Origin: Cinnamomum chago
Lineage: Eukaryota > Streptophyta > Magnoliopsida > Laurales > Lauraceae
Direction: 5' to 3'
NCBI GenBank assembly: GCA_038049695.1
Contig: CP142454.1
Span: forward strand, 15,322,501 to 15,386,500
DNA: 64,000 nucleotides
Positions 33,245 to 45,952 of this stretch are shown here, piece by piece. The first letter of the stretch is position 1. Each line of letters starts with the position of its first letter. Below the pieces are notes generated by a model. That model did not search any database and was not told the origin of the DNA. It worked only from the letters and a program-made list of their open reading frames with translations. Position numbers and translations under genes: made by a program.

Positions 33245-33648
33245 TGCAGGCGCATATATTCCGCCATGACCAGAAACGCAGAAGTGGCGTGCAGATGTCT
33301 TACTTTTGAATTCATGAATGGATATAAATACCTTTTAACATTTCACTTGATGTTTGAATGCTGAATAGTTAGACGCGATGCCCGGGTTTGCCTTGCTCAT
33401 TTGGGCTGGACGACAGAAGCACATTTATGCATATAAGATGAATTCTGCTATCCTCTTTTAGAGATTTTCATTTAGTTCAGAGTGTTGACATTATGAATTT
33501 ATTATTGTAGCGTTCTTTGTTTAGCTCTCTCTTTACTGTCTCTTTACTGTTTCAGCAAAAAATAGATGCTTGTTTCCTGCCATTATCTCAGGCAGAACGA
33601 TGTGTGTTTTGTTAGTGGACTTGTAGTGCATGTAGTGATGGTTACGAA

Positions 33649-33794
33649 GGACCTGTTTGTTTGGAGGCATTTCTGATGAGAATTGCAGGTGCTGATGATA
33701 GTGTCCATTTGAATGTTAGAATTCTGTAAACTAATCTCCTGAAGTGACTTTTTAGGCTATGGAATTCTCAGTAATGTTCTAACCAAACAGGCCC
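33649..33794. mobile_element. Tourist-like MITE, ~146 bp, downstream of RER1
   Basis: The left end GGACCTGTTTGTTTGGAG and the right end, read on the minus strand as GGGCCTGTTTGGTTAGAA, form inverted repeats. The adjoining GAGAATT/AATTCTC words extend the pairing. It probably lies just beyond the 3' UTR of RER1. Confidence 0.6.
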
Positions 33795-35150
33795 AGAGTA
33801 CCTAAATTTGCTTTTATTGAATTGATGGTTGTGTAGCACAGTTCACGCAGGATGATTGTTCGGATGGATGAAATATTATCCACCAGTTATCCGTGTGGTT
33901 CATATGTATCTTTGACCACAACCATCCCCAACTTGCATGTATTAGTTCATTTATGAACCTTTTCTGTGTGGTTCCCGTGTTTTATCCAACCTAATGTAGT
34001 GGCGTCATCTCTTGTGGTTCCCGCATTCAAGTGCCTTGATGTCTTGTTCCACGTCTGAGAGGAGAATGGCTTTAATAGAGGATGTCAAATCAATTTCATG
34101 AGGCAAAGTTTTTAGGAATTTTTTATAGTTATTCTTTAGTCCTTCTGGCTTCTATTATCAGAGGACTTTATTATGTTTTATAGGTAACACTTGTCTGCAA
34201 CTTTTAGAATTTATGGTCGTACGACATTTGCCAAATGACAGAAGTTCCTTTGCGTGGAAAGATCTATATTTTTTTTTTCACTTTTGACTTGTAAATCATG
34301 ATTTGAAAGTATGTATGCTATTTGATGGACGAACAATCCGCTAACCTAACCCGAACCCAAACCCAACATGGTAGCCTAAATCTGGGGCTTGAGGTTGACA
34401 TTCTAGTTTCATGCCGCTAAATCCTTTAATGAAAATTGTGTCGATTTGACATATACATATTCCTTGTCAAGTGATTGAGATTTTGAGTGTTGTATTGTAA
34501 CTTGAATGGGGAGAGAGGAGTCAATCAACCATAGTTACTGGACTAGACTTCATGTCTAGATTGTACCAGCTTCGACCTAGCCGAAGCTCAACCTGTTTAG
34601 GAATAGAAGACCCCAGCCCATTGGATTCGAGTCCTTTCGTTACCTCTACTGGAAATTTTTTTTTTTGTTTTTGTGAAGAACCTGTACTGGAATTGAATTG
34701 CTTTAGCTGGTGAATTTCATTCAATCAACTCCTTGACAAATAAAATATGGATTGATCACATTCTTCTCCATGTTTTCTTCTTTTTCCATGTCAAAGACAA
34801 ATCCTCCATTACTCTATCAGCCATCACTTGGGGCATCGATGTTCTCTGGTTTTTGAATCACCGATTTTGCTTTTCATACATACCAATTATTATTTTAAAC
34901 ATTAAAAAAAAAAAAAAAAAAAACAACCTACTGTTTTTAAAAAAATCACATAACAAAACGGATCAACTCCAAAGCCCTTATAAACTGCAATAGTTGGTAC
35001 AGAATTCTGTGGAAAAATGTCAGCCTCAAACCTTTACAGAAACACTGCATTTTAGATAAAGATGCAACAATTGGGCAGGAGAGGACCGCTGCCACTTTTG
35101 GGAAATATATAGATACACAATTATTATTTTAATACAAATCTTTTTTGTTT
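33795..35150. other. Gene-free stretch between convergent RER1 and RFC-like genes
   Basis: AT-rich DNA expected to hold the 3' ends of both convergent transcripts. A poly-A run at 34903-34922 has no clear SINE body in front of it. No gene was recognised. Confidence 0.5.
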
Positions 35151-35764
35151 CTACTGCAACAGACGACCGCCGAACCTCTTCCTATAGATACTCATAAACT
35201 TGGCAACGAACTCTGAACAGAAAAATAAGGTATGAACAAACAACTCAAATAGCAACTTACCAGATAAATTAGTTGGGTTTTTTTTGTCTTTTAACAGCAA
35301 GGCTGAAACAAGCAGAAGCATAGACAAAAAGAAGAAAAATACATATATGCACATGGTGGCATGTAGACCACTCTAGAATCAGATTAAACACTACGAAACT
35401 ATAGAGAAAATATCACATGTAGCCTTTTGTTGGTTTGCAGTTGACGCTGTAATATATAGGACTTGGAAGGCAATTAATTTTGTTTGACTTCAATTAGGAA
35501 AAAAAAAAAAACACACTCTTGGTGAATATACTAAAATTACACGAGATATGTAGAGTATTAACAAGAATTCAAATCAGAGTCAAATGCCAGACAAAGAAAT
35601 GCCACCCTAATGAGTACATCAAGATTAATCAAGATATGTAAGGGACAGTAAAAGTGTTTCAGTTGGAGTTGCACTTGACAAAAGTTGACCATGAGCCTTT
35701 ATTTATTTGCCTTTGTTATTTTGACAGTTTGATTTTTTCTCTATCAGTTATGTTACCCCCACAA

Positions 35765-35829
<65 letters not shown>

Positions 35830-38800
35830 ATAGAAGGAAAAGAGACCCCAGCTTTTATAGTGAGATAATGTTTTGACTACACTGTTAAACTATGAATTTG
35901 TCAGAGTAAAATAAATTTCACATTTTTATGGGACTTTTGTGTTATCTCCAACTATATAACATTTTCATGATATGCAACTACATATAGAACCCTCTTTTTC
36001 TTTTTCTTCTTCTTCTTCTTTAGAGCACATAGATTTAATAAATTTCATGTGAAATGGCCCTCAAGTGGACATTGATAGTCCAGATTCATGTAAAAAGACC
36101 CAGAACAGTCATAAATAGATTCAACTTTTTAAAGCATTAATATACAATTACCTTCTAACTTAAGTAGGGCACTGGTTCCAGTGGGCATTCTCTTGTCCTG
36201 CAAATATCACTGTTAAGTATTTCTGTTCCTTCTCTCAACAATATTAAGAGGAGAGGGGAATAACACTTACATAGTAAGCATGCCAATAATAAAGCTCCCT
36301 TTTCAAACTAGCTTCCACTCCCTTGAGAAATTCTTCCACAAGCTTCTGCATTTGGGACAGATGGCTCTGTTAGAGAAGAAAGAGAATAAAGCTCCTTTGA
36401 GCAAATCAACCAATAGTTTTATTGGGCTACCTGAAGAATCAGTTTGGGATGGACGAAATCTACTAGTAGTTTTTGAAACTTCCCACGTGCAAAAAATAAT
36501 CTGGAACATGAGAAATTGATAATTTAGTATCTTTTAAAAGCAATTTACTGATTGTTTCAAAACTACTTGTTTTTTACATATAGCACTGTTTTCACAGCCA
36601 ATATTGGACATTCATCGCAGTGGGCCAGATTTTCTTCTTTCATCAGCTCAATTAAAGTTGATAATGTAAACAAGAAAAACCTAATCGGGTTAGAAATTCC
36701 TACTTAGAAAGTCACTAGTCATTTTGTTTTGACTAGGATTTATTTCTTGTTTGATTTTTGTTTCTTTTCTTTCCTTTTTATGAAGAAGAGTATCAGCTGA
36801 ACTGAGCATTCAGTCATCTAGGTCGTGTCAGCCAGTATGCGTATTATGGACAGATACCAATTATCGTTATCGGTGGCAACCAATGCCCAGTTCCTATCGA
36901 CCAATACATTGTTAGTAACAAGAAGTTTGAGTTGTTAGTGAACGGCAAAACAATTTATATCAAGATACATAGCTCACTGGCTGATATTTTGACCATGGTT
37001 GTATCCTTATGCGTGTTTAATCAACAAAAGAAGTAGTTAATAGATCATTTGAGTTCTAAAAAACTAAGATTTATTACTTATATGACTACCATGTAAATCT
37101 ATTTCGGGAATTCCACAACAGCTAACCTTTTCGGTGATGGGTCGCCTAGAATCTCTGCTGCAAGTTCTACCAAGATTTCTTCCCATCCTAGTGGGATTGG
37201 TTGTTCATCAATGAAAGGATAGCTGCATGGGCATTAAACAGATCAATAAAAGAAATAACATAACGCGATGCATGCCATGCCTCCCACAATTCTTACTTGT
37301 GTGCTTTGCATGCTTCAAGTGCCATGATTGCTTTCCTCAAGTTCTGCTTTGATTTGGTTGCAATCTTAGCAGCAAAGCTCAATGGCAGATCAAAGTTCTC
37401 CTTCCTTGCTGTCTGAATAAGAACCTCCATGATCTGAGATATACAGTGTGTAACTATAAGTTAATAAAAACTCACAGACCTCAAAACAGAGACTGATGCT
37501 GGGTTCAAGTGCTGGAACTTGGATTTGAGATATATTCTTGGCAGTGGCCCACCATAATTTTGGTAGGGGAATGGAATTTCAAACCATCAATAAATGTCCT
37601 CACAGGATCCCAATCATCAAGTGATAAATGGATTCTAATCACAGAGGTTCAAAATTTATGTTAAAATGAAATCTTTTATTCTCATTGGTTGGTCGAATTA
37701 AAATATTTTTTAAACCTTTTTTTAATGGTAACTTGACTCGAACATGCAACCACATGGTTACAACAATCATCACCTTCCAACTGTGGTACAGGCTCTTCTC
37801 AATATTTCTTAAACTCTGTTCCTAATAATGCTTGCTTTAACTTTAATGATTACATATATAATCAAATCAGTAAATTAATTTTTTTTAATTCAGAAAAAGA
37901 AAAAAAAAAAAAAAAACATAGTATGATAATAATGGATACAAGAGGATGGAATGTTGCATACCTCATGAGTAACAGGGGCATCCACTGCAACAAATTTGCA
38001 GCGGCTTTTGACGGATTCAAGGATGCTAGTATCATCTTCACAGCAGAGCACGATCCTACAAGCATCCATATAACAGTCCATTATCCATTTTATCAAGTGC
38101 TGCACGTTGTCTGCGAGCTTGTCAACCTCATAGAGAACGATAACTGGAAGAATCAGATGAAACCCAGTTAGATTTCGTAAGGATCAGGTTATTTAGGTGA
38201 GGCGAATGTCTCAATCAAACCTTTGAAATCTGCCTTTAAAGTCGAGTCACTTTCAGGGGTACATGAACGGTTGCCCGCTATGTCTTTGACAAGTGCCATT
38301 AGCTCGTATCTTGCATTCTTTGATGAAGACTTGAGATTAAGTTCTACATGGTGAGGGCTTGAGGTTAAGGGTACTACCACTTGCATTTCCTGAGGTTCCT
38401 GTCAAAGATATCAAAGGATTAGTTATGTGCTATTGGAGTTGGAAGGCCTTTTATAAGACAGATCTATGTTTTTTCAAGCTCATCACCACAAAATACAAAG
38501 AAAATGAAAACTTAGAATGCCCACATTCAATGAGGCATTTCATATTTTCACTTTGTATTTGTGGCCAACCAGAAATTTACTAGCTGCTAAAATCGAAAAT
38601 TTGTGGAGTTCTCTATATACGGATATACCTGAATGTGGAAGTACCTTAAATCATGTGAAATCTGCAACAGAATTTAACAGGAATCAGTTGAGTATATCAA
38701 AAGCAAATGTCTTAAACAGAAGCTTTCAAAATATATGCGGCTGCATTAGACGGAACTATTCAGGCATACCTCCCATGCAGAATTACCATAGATTTCATGC

Positions 38801-41800
38801 AGTAAAGCCATGCATAAGGCTTTCTTTCCTGAGCCAGAAGGTCCCTTGAACAGAATATGAGGGCAATTTGTTTGGGATATCTAGTCAAAGCAAAAGGCAG
38901 CAACCAGAAATCAATGATCTAAATGATATATGACAGGATGCTGCACCATAGACTAAGAACTAAGAAGCCATTTTACTGAAACCATGGTTAAAAAGCAAAG
39001 CAAAGGTCCATTATCAGAATCAGTTTTGATAGACAACTCTAACCTACCTTGAACTTGGCAGAATTCATTATACTGAAGAGATGTTACTTTAGTATAACAC
39101 AGCAATAAACTTGACTAGTATTGAGTTTCTAGTTCAGTATTGCATTAATCACAGAAGAAAATCCATGATATAAAAACTGTGCACATCTGACGCAAACCAT
39201 TCTGGTGTATATTACATTAGAGACCACGAACTCTGCCATAATATTATCAAATTTAAAGCATGAAGGGCTCTCTTATTCAATTAATATAATGATTTGGTGT
39301 ATGGTAATAAATGGTGAGGATTTTCAGAATTCAGAAATATATAGAAAGAACTACAGATACTACACAACACGGCTGAGGAATGCTGACTGTGACAGGGATG
39401 TAAGGAAGCCCTCTCTTAGCATTTCCTGGCCATGGTTCTTTTAATAGGGATTAGCAACAAGAGAGGCCTTAAGGTTTAGTCTGAGGAGTATCTCTGTGGT
39501 TGGACTCTTAAGATTCAGGAAAGGCAATACAAGGGTAGGAACGAGATCTGATTCCTCATGGGTTTTCGTATTTTTCATTAAGGAAAAATGTACATGGCAG
39601 ATTCTCTCAGGTGGCTCGCGAGGTGAATAAGGGGCAGATTCAGTAGCAATAGAGGGGTTTTAAAAGCAGGGCCTACTGATTGGTTTGTTGTTGGATTTGT
39701 AATCCTTTTATTTGCCATGACCATGTTGAGGCTAGTTTTCTGCTAAACAACCATGAATATGCTAAGGGATTCCCTGGACATTGTCCAATGCAGGCCAAGA
39801 AGATGGACCCTTAAAAAGGGGCAGGCCGAAGAGGACATGGATGGACAACCTATTTAAGGATTTGGTCTAGAATAGACTAGAATGGTGAAACAACATTCAT
39901 GAGTTCTTTTGCTGTTAGACATAATGGTTGATGTGCTTCATCTTACTGTTCTTGTCACACTTTTAGATAGAATCTCTTTATAGCATATGGTTTTAATATA
40001 ACTATTCTGTCAATATTGTAGCACCTAAATTAACTTGGCAGTGTAACCCGATAAATTTGTGTTTTGAGATAACATATTAATGAACAAGTACATAGCTCTG
40101 CTCTCTGGGTTTCAAATTGTTCAGATTTAGTTTAGAAATGAATCTTTACAGTGAAGTGTTGAATGATTTTCTTTATCACAAATATTCAATTTTTATCATT
40201 ATCCACTTCATTTCAGCACGGGTAATTATGGGCACTCACAAAAAGTGCGGCTATGTTATTTAAAAAAAAAAAAAAGTGACCAGAACATGAGTGACTTGCA
40301 AATTCAATTCTATTGTAGTTCAATATGTGTGCTCATATAAACACGAATCAAAAAGTCTTTGCTTGGCCATGCTAGTTTCCTCTGATAGGCTAAGATTTAA
40401 CTTCAGTAGTTAGAGTTTCACATCATATTATCTAATTTTCCCAACTATAGAGTAAAGGATAAAAGGAGCAAGATTAATTTACTCAAGTAACCTTACCAGT
40501 TGTCTGAGATATTGGGCTTGTGATTTGTGGCAAATGAATCCGCTCAATGAACTGGGTCGATGCTCATCAGCCCAGAACTGCCTGAGGCTTTCCACCACAA
40601 ATGCCTTCTCAATAAATGAAGCTTCATCGATTCTCCGAGTTTCAGGTGACGTTGATTTCCTACAAGCTCCCTTCCTCACACAGGAGAAACACACATCTTT
40701 TTGGTTTCTCTGCCTGTTTTCTGTGAATTTTCTGAAATTCATACTTTGGCTTCCATCACTCATCTTACTAATTGAACTACTAAATTTACTACTTTGCTTG
40801 CTAATAGCAGAGATGGTGCTCATATTTGTTCGTGATAGACTAGTACCACTACTAACTGCAACAGCTTGCGTAGTCTGATCAACACTATTGATTCCTCTGC
40901 TGCTCTGTTGAGCAACATTTTTTCTTTCAGAAACCACCTTAGGTTTGGGAGCAAAGTTGCTTTCAAAACCATTGTACCTTGGTACACTGCTCTTTTGCAA
41001 GGTTTGTACCTCACGAGTAAAGAAGATATCGCCCTGCGCGATTGAATCTGTGCTTTCCATAGTTAAATCATCAGGAATGGGGCCCCTTGAAAGCTTTGCA
41101 TTAGCGATGATTTCATTAATTTCGCTCACAGGAGCTACACCATAACCACTTTCTTTCTGTTTCTGAATCATGCTTCCAGCCAATGGAGAAGGGGTTCGTT
41201 CTTTAGAAGCAGAAATGATCTGCTCTTCCTTTTCCCTGTCTTTCAGTTTTGGAGCAGATCTGGACCTATGGTTGTGATTATTTCTCTCACTCACTCGAAA
41301 AGTACTTAGCTGCATACCAGCTTCATTTTTCTCTGGGTCCAAAAACCTGTTTGGAACATTTTGGCTTCTTTTTCTGTTGAAGCCTTTAGGCTCGTTCTTT
41401 TCTACTTCAGCTTCCTCTCTAGTTGCTTCATATGGAGAAATATGTCTCCGCCGCTCGGAAACACCAAAGGGGCTGCTATTCTTCCTCAATTGAGAGCCTA
41501 AATCAGGCGAAATTGCACGGTCATCTGTACGCTGTTTATACGGAGATTTACTGAATCTCCTTGGAATTGGGCTGGCTTTTGAATCTATAAAAGGAGGATA
41601 GAGATTATATTCAGGCTTCAAAGGCTGCATATGGCTACGGCTCAAGGGACTGGTATTTCTCGCAAGAGCTGGAGGAGTTTTCGGCTGTTCGGGTACTAAA
41701 ACCCCATCCATTTGATCATTATTCTTGTTGGTATCATGCCAAGGGCTTTCCTGCCATTCAGATTCTGTATCAGAAGGTTCATAACCGCTGCTTCGCCTCT

Positions 41801-41855
41801 GTTTGACTGCCAAATGAGGCTGGGGAGTTCTGCTGTTTCTTGAGGAACTATCCAT
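35151..41855 (-). CDS. Clamp-loader (replication factor C subunit 3-like) AAA+ protein with long N-terminal extension
   Basis: Ten coding exons on the minus strand join in phase to 771 aa: 41855-40497, 38880-38770, 38398-38221, 38143-37962, 37433-37297, 37222-37127, 36500-36431, 36345-36271, 36197-36152 and 35212-35151. Residues 1-435 are low-complexity, Ser/Arg/Pro-rich and probably disordered. The AAA+ core follows: [17 protein letters not shown], Walker A GPSGSGKK (about 466-473), Walker B-like VLYEVDK (about 553-558), sensor region [10 protein letters not shown] and the RFC signature SRC (about 596-598). The C-terminal collar domain ends in [19 protein letters not shown] subunits open sliding clamps (PCNA) on DNA. 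The long extension separates this protein from core RFC3 (about 350 aa), so a specialised role is likely. The ATG at 41855 was chosen because the conserved frame has no other upstream ATG. Leader introns probably lie at about 41905-42040. Confidence 0.88.
35767..35826. repeat. Long CT microsatellite in the RFC-like gene's last intron
   Basis: About 29 uninterrupted TC units in plus-strand sequence, inside the intron between coding exons 9 and 10. It would appear as a purine (GA) tract in the pre-mRNA. Confidence 0.95.
38881..40496 (-). other. Intron 1 (coding) of the RFC-like gene
   Basis: A 1.6-kb intron separates the long N-terminal exon from the Walker A exon. Donor CTG|GTAAGG and acceptor TTGACTAG|ATATCC are clear. 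No gene or bounded repeat was recognised inside. Confidence 0.75.
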
Positions 41856-41904
41856 TTCTTTCACGACAGAAGCATTTACATGAAACTCTCTGTTTCTTCA
41901 GAAC

Positions 41905-42075
41905 TGTTAAACAAAACAAAAGAGAACAGATCAACGTACAAGCTAAAAATATAGTGAACCAACCTTCCACACAGTGAGAATAACTCAAAGATCAAATATA
42001 TATATATATATATATATAGTGTAACAGCTAAAAATACCTGAACGTTCAGCAAACACTCGAGTACTAGTTTTCCTG
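41905..42075 (-). promoter_or_regulatory. Probable 5'-leader introns of the RFC-like gene
   Basis: On the minus strand TTTTGTTTAACAG|TTCTG is a good acceptor just upstream of the start codon, and GTTCAG|GTATTTTT near 42038 is a matching donor. CCTTTTGCAG|GAAAAC near 42073 could start a small upstream leader exon. The intron between contains a TA microsatellite (about 41996-42018). This is inferred from splice signals only. Confidence 0.45.
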
Positions 42076-42299
42076 CAAAAGGAGGTAAACAAAAGAATCG
42101 AGATTGCAGGAGAGTAGGAGAAGTTTCTAGCTCTAGTGGTTTTGGATTCTAAAGCAGTTGTTGAGACCGTAGAAAGGGACCGCGATCTGGGGTTTGTGGA
42201 GAGCCAAAGGCATCTGTGAATGGATATAAAGAAGCGAGATTTACGAAGGAGTTACATTGTTGCTGTCGATCTTTCTAAGTAATTGAGTTGGCGTCCAAC

Positions 42300-43650
42300 A
42301 ATAACGTGTTTTTACAACCCAAGAAGAGAGCTGGTTTCCTGCAATTTCTAAGCTGACTGTTTGGATGATTTGATGTTTGTGTTTTTTTTTTTTGTCAGTC
42401 TTCGCTTTGATTCCTCAGAGGAATCCGAATCAGGATGCTCGACGGTAAAAACTTGGTAATAGCGTTGCTTGGAATGGATTGCTTCCCGCGTGAAGACTAA
42501 GAAATGGAAATAAATTTAAGGAAAATTCGAAAAAAAGTCCCTAATTTTTTTTACCATTTTCAAAAAAAGACATTAAAAACAGTTTTTTTTTTTCTAAAAT
42601 AGATTGTAAGTTTTCCAAGATGTTTTCAATTAGGTCCTTTCCGGCCAAAACCATTCATTTCTCTCCCAATTTTATAAATGAATAAAATGTCCTTTCTTTT
42701 AAGAAATGGCTAAGGCTTTTCTTCCTTTTTTTTTTTTTTTTTTATTATTATTCACTTCTTCTCCTTTGTTAATGATCAATAGTGATCCACGACAACCCTT
42801 TTATTGATTTTTTGAGTTAGCGATGATCGTCAGCATTAAGCCATTTTCTCATCTTCTACCAGTAAATCTTAGCAATCTCTTTTTATTCTTGGACAAAGCA
42901 TAATTTAGAAAAAAAAAAATCATAAAGTCAAATGTTTTGGGGATTTTTTTTTTTTTTTTGATATTTTTCTCACATGTGGCCCCCAACGAAGATTTTCTGG
43001 CTCACAACTGCCAACTAAGGATTACTACTAAGTTAAAACTTTGATGGACATATACTGTCGTATTTTAGTATGTCTTCTTCGAAATGTTGTTAGTTCTTTC
43101 AAAGAGACAAGGCTCTCTTTGACAGCAGAAAATGGAAAAATAGAAAGATCCACTCGACAACTTTCTAGAATGATCTGTTCCTCCAAACATGCATCAAGGG
43201 TGTTGATAAATGATTAATCAGCATTCATCTGTTATGAGTTCTGGACATATTCCACCTTATTAAATAAAAGGTTGACCATTTTGGATGCCTCGCCACATTT
43301 GGTTCATTTGTAGCTTTCAATCATAATGGCATCATAAGTGAGCAATGGACCATTGCAATTTGGTCTTTTCAGGAAGTATCATCTAAACTTCATTTTTCAA
43401 CCTTATAGATTTACAGATATAGAGAGGGGTCATTCTAAATTATATGCTTGTTTGGTAATTTACTTGTAAAGTGAAGTAAATAGAAAGGCGAGGGGTTTTG
43501 GCTGGAAAAAGACTTAGTGAAAAACATTTTGGAAAACTTAGACCCTATTTAGTAAAATTCCCTTTTGATGTCCTTTTTCTAAAATCTTGAGAAACTTAAG
43601 GTTCTTTTTTTATAGTAGTTTGTACAAATAGGAATCAAACTTTATCCGGC
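42300..43650. other. Gene-free stretch upstream of the RFC-like gene
   Basis: AT-rich with several poly-T/poly-A runs (42380-42390, 42727-42745, 42945-42959). It includes the presumed promoter of the minus-strand RFC-like gene. No frame or bounded element was recognised. Confidence 0.5.
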
Positions 43651-43689
43651 TCCCAAATTGAAGGATCTTCTGCCTGTGTACTCTAATAA

Positions 43690-44100
43690 GAGTAAAATTC
43701 TTGAGTGTCCTTGGGGGTTGTCAAAGGATTGGGTCAGCCCAAGCTTATCCAAGCCCTATCCTCAACACATGCATGCCAGCCCATGCAAACCAAGATTGAG
43801 CCCACGGCCCAAAGAGGAAAAAAATCAAATTTTATTTTTTTTTCTACAATGCTATTGGGCACTGAGTGTGAGCCCAATGTTAACCCACTTTCTTTATCTA
43901 AACCAAGGACTAACAATGCAATGCAATACAACAAAATCTACCAACCACTGGGGCTGGCAAAGGGTGAGGTCGGGCTAGACCTAGGTTTGTGCAAACCCTA
44001 CCCTCAGCATTTGTTGGGTGGGCTAAAGACCTCAGATATGGCTCGCACTACTTGGGCCCTTACTCGATCCTCCCGAGCCAGGCCCAAGGCATAAAGAAAA
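43690..44100. repeat. Imperfect direct repeat with CCAAGCCCTA / CAAACCCTACCCTCA words
   Basis: GGTCAGCCCAAGCTTATCCAA with CCCTATCCTCAACACATGC is echoed some 230 bp later by GTCGGGCTAGACCTAGGTTT with CCCTACCCTCAGCATTTG. Both are followed by GCCCA-rich text ending in CCCAAAGAG/CCCAAGGCATAAAG and A-rich sequence. It may be an old transposon pair. No end signals could be fixed. Confidence 0.35.
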
Positions 44101-44313
44101 GAAAATTCAATTTTTAATAGAGAAAAAAATTCAGTTTTTAAACACCACCATTGGACACGAAATGTAAATCTAACGCTAGCCTTCCGTTTTTCTAAACTGA
44201 TCTTGGAACCATCAATGGAGTGGAAGCAACATGGAGTCTCACTCTGCTACGGTTTGATTTTGTAGGGCAACCACTAGGCAATTACTTACCATTCAAGAAG
44301 AAACTATTTGATA

Positions 44314-44495
44314 TTTTTTTTATTTTTTATTTGGCTATCGGAGGGTTCCCAACCCTTTGGGCTGGATTAATCCCTCCGGGCCCAGAGGGAAGCCGGATAA
44401 ATCCCCTGTAGCCCTAGTGTGGTAGTGTAGTTTCGAACTCACAACCTCCGGGAGCAATCCGTGATCTTAGGCCAACTAAGCTACCCCTTAAGGTT
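44314..44495 (-). repeat. tRNA-derived SINE (family A), complete, with 13-bp TSD
   Basis: A perfect 13-bp direct repeat AAACTATTTGATA flanks the element (44301-44313 and 44496-44508). On the minus strand it starts near CCTTAAGGGGTAGCTTAGTT, has GTTCGAAACTAC as B box, the body with GGGCCCGGAGGGATTAATCC and GGGTTGGGAACCCTCC, and ends in an A/T-rich tail. This is the best-bounded copy of the family in the window and a good reference for its length (about 180 bp). Confidence 0.88.
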
Positions 44496-44693
44496 AAACT
44501 ATTTGATAGTATTGGTTGACCGCATCTTTAACTAATCAATTTTAAACTCTAAATAGAATGCATTGTATTGAATTCTCATAAATTTAATACCAAACAAACA
44601 AATAAATACTATGGAAAAGAACAAAGTTTTGACAAGGCCTATATTTCCTAGGCCCAAGGCGCTAATGCAAGATTTTTAAGTGAATAGTTTTAA

Positions 44694-44960
44694 AGCTTGT
44701 TTGGTTGCAAGCAGTTTAGGAGATTTTAGAATACATCATCTAGAGCATTTGCAGAAGTTCAAGCATTTGAGGATGCCTCATCTACAGCATTTAGAGAAGT
44801 CCAAATGTTGGCCTCCAGAGTGGAAGTCCAAAATTATGAGAATTATACTCACCAAAAGTGACTTTTCATAAGGTCAATTCAACTAATTCTCACCAGGGAT
44901 TCCTAATCAAATAGGGAATTTAGAAGCCTTCGTTAGCAATACTCTTGACCAAACAGGCCC
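44694..44960. mobile_element. Tourist-like MITE, ~267 bp
   Basis: GCTTGTTTGGTTGCAAGC at the left and, on the minus strand, GGCCTGTTTGGTCAAGAG at the right form inverted ends resembling the 33649-33794 element. The interior has repeated GCATTT/AGAAGTCCAA text (44745-44815). Confidence 0.5.
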
Positions 44961-45952
44961 TTTGAGAATATGTGGTTGCCCAGTTTGTTGCAAACCTTGC
45001 TTCTCACCTTCACATCTAAGGATTGTTCCCTTCTTACCCACACCTTGGGGGAGTGGGTGTTATTTGTTTTTAGGGATAGAGTTTCTTATTACTTATTATA
45101 AGGGCAGACATCATCTCCCCAGGACGGGGTCTCTAATATGGGTGCCTCTAATATGGGTGCTAGGTCCCTTTGTTAAGTATGAAAAAGAAAGAGGGAAAAA
45201 AAAAAAAAAAGTAGTCCAAGCCATGTATTTTTCACGTTCCAAACCTGATTCCAAAGCAAATGGGGGCCATGGGTAAAATAGTTAGGGTGTGTTTGTGTGA
45301 TGAAAGGATTCTTCACTCCACGGATTTTCATTTCCATAGTAGAAACGAATCTTACATTCCTTTCTTTCCCACAAAAAATAAAAATCTTCTTTATTAAAGA
45401 AAATCAATTCATTTTGCCTCCTCTTATGCATGGGAAAATGTCGCATCAAATAGACTGGGTTGCACTTAGAATTAAGACGATTTTTCATCTCTATCATGGA
45501 ATCCTCGTGTCCTACAAAGTACCCTCACTGTGATGGGAATATTGTGGCCACCAAGAGGGCTGTTGGGAAATTAGATTAACGACAGGCTGGATTCCACATT
45601 CCCAATTTCCAATCTAGCCCCCAGGCAATGCTAAAGTGTTTCTAGATCCTTCGGTAACGTTACTAACCAACGCCCGCCCGCGGGGTGTGCAAGATCAGTC
45701 AGTGCATGCAAGAGCGGTCACAGCTACTTGTACTCGATCAGGTTTTGTAAAGAACCTGATGGGATCTTTGAGAAGCGGGTTTGATCCAGGCCCAGGCTAT
45801 TGACTGACTCCATTTCAAGTTTAGTGCTCCTGCCAACAATTTTTTTGGTACCTCAACTAAGGGGGCAGGACATAAAAAGAGGGCCCCTGCATACACAAGA
45901 GAGAGCAGCCAACTTAAGTAGGAAGAAAGCTTGTACAAATAGAAAAAGGTGA
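44961..45952. other. Gene-free stretch
   Basis: Intergenic sequence with a small duplication, CTCTAATATGGGTGC (45132 and 45147), and a poly-A run at about 45196-45210. No gene was recognised. Confidence 0.5.

Noticed and set aside
35767-35826. CT tract as a promoter or CRISPR-like array
   Set aside because: It is a plain dinucleotide microsatellite without spacers, located in an intron.
36271-36345. A possible frameshift in RFC-like exon 8
   Set aside because: Recounting the T run at the 36300/36301 line break shows four T, not five; the frame is intact.
41856-41864. RFC-like start nine bases upstream at 41864
   Set aside because: That codon is GTG; the first ATG in frame is at 41855.
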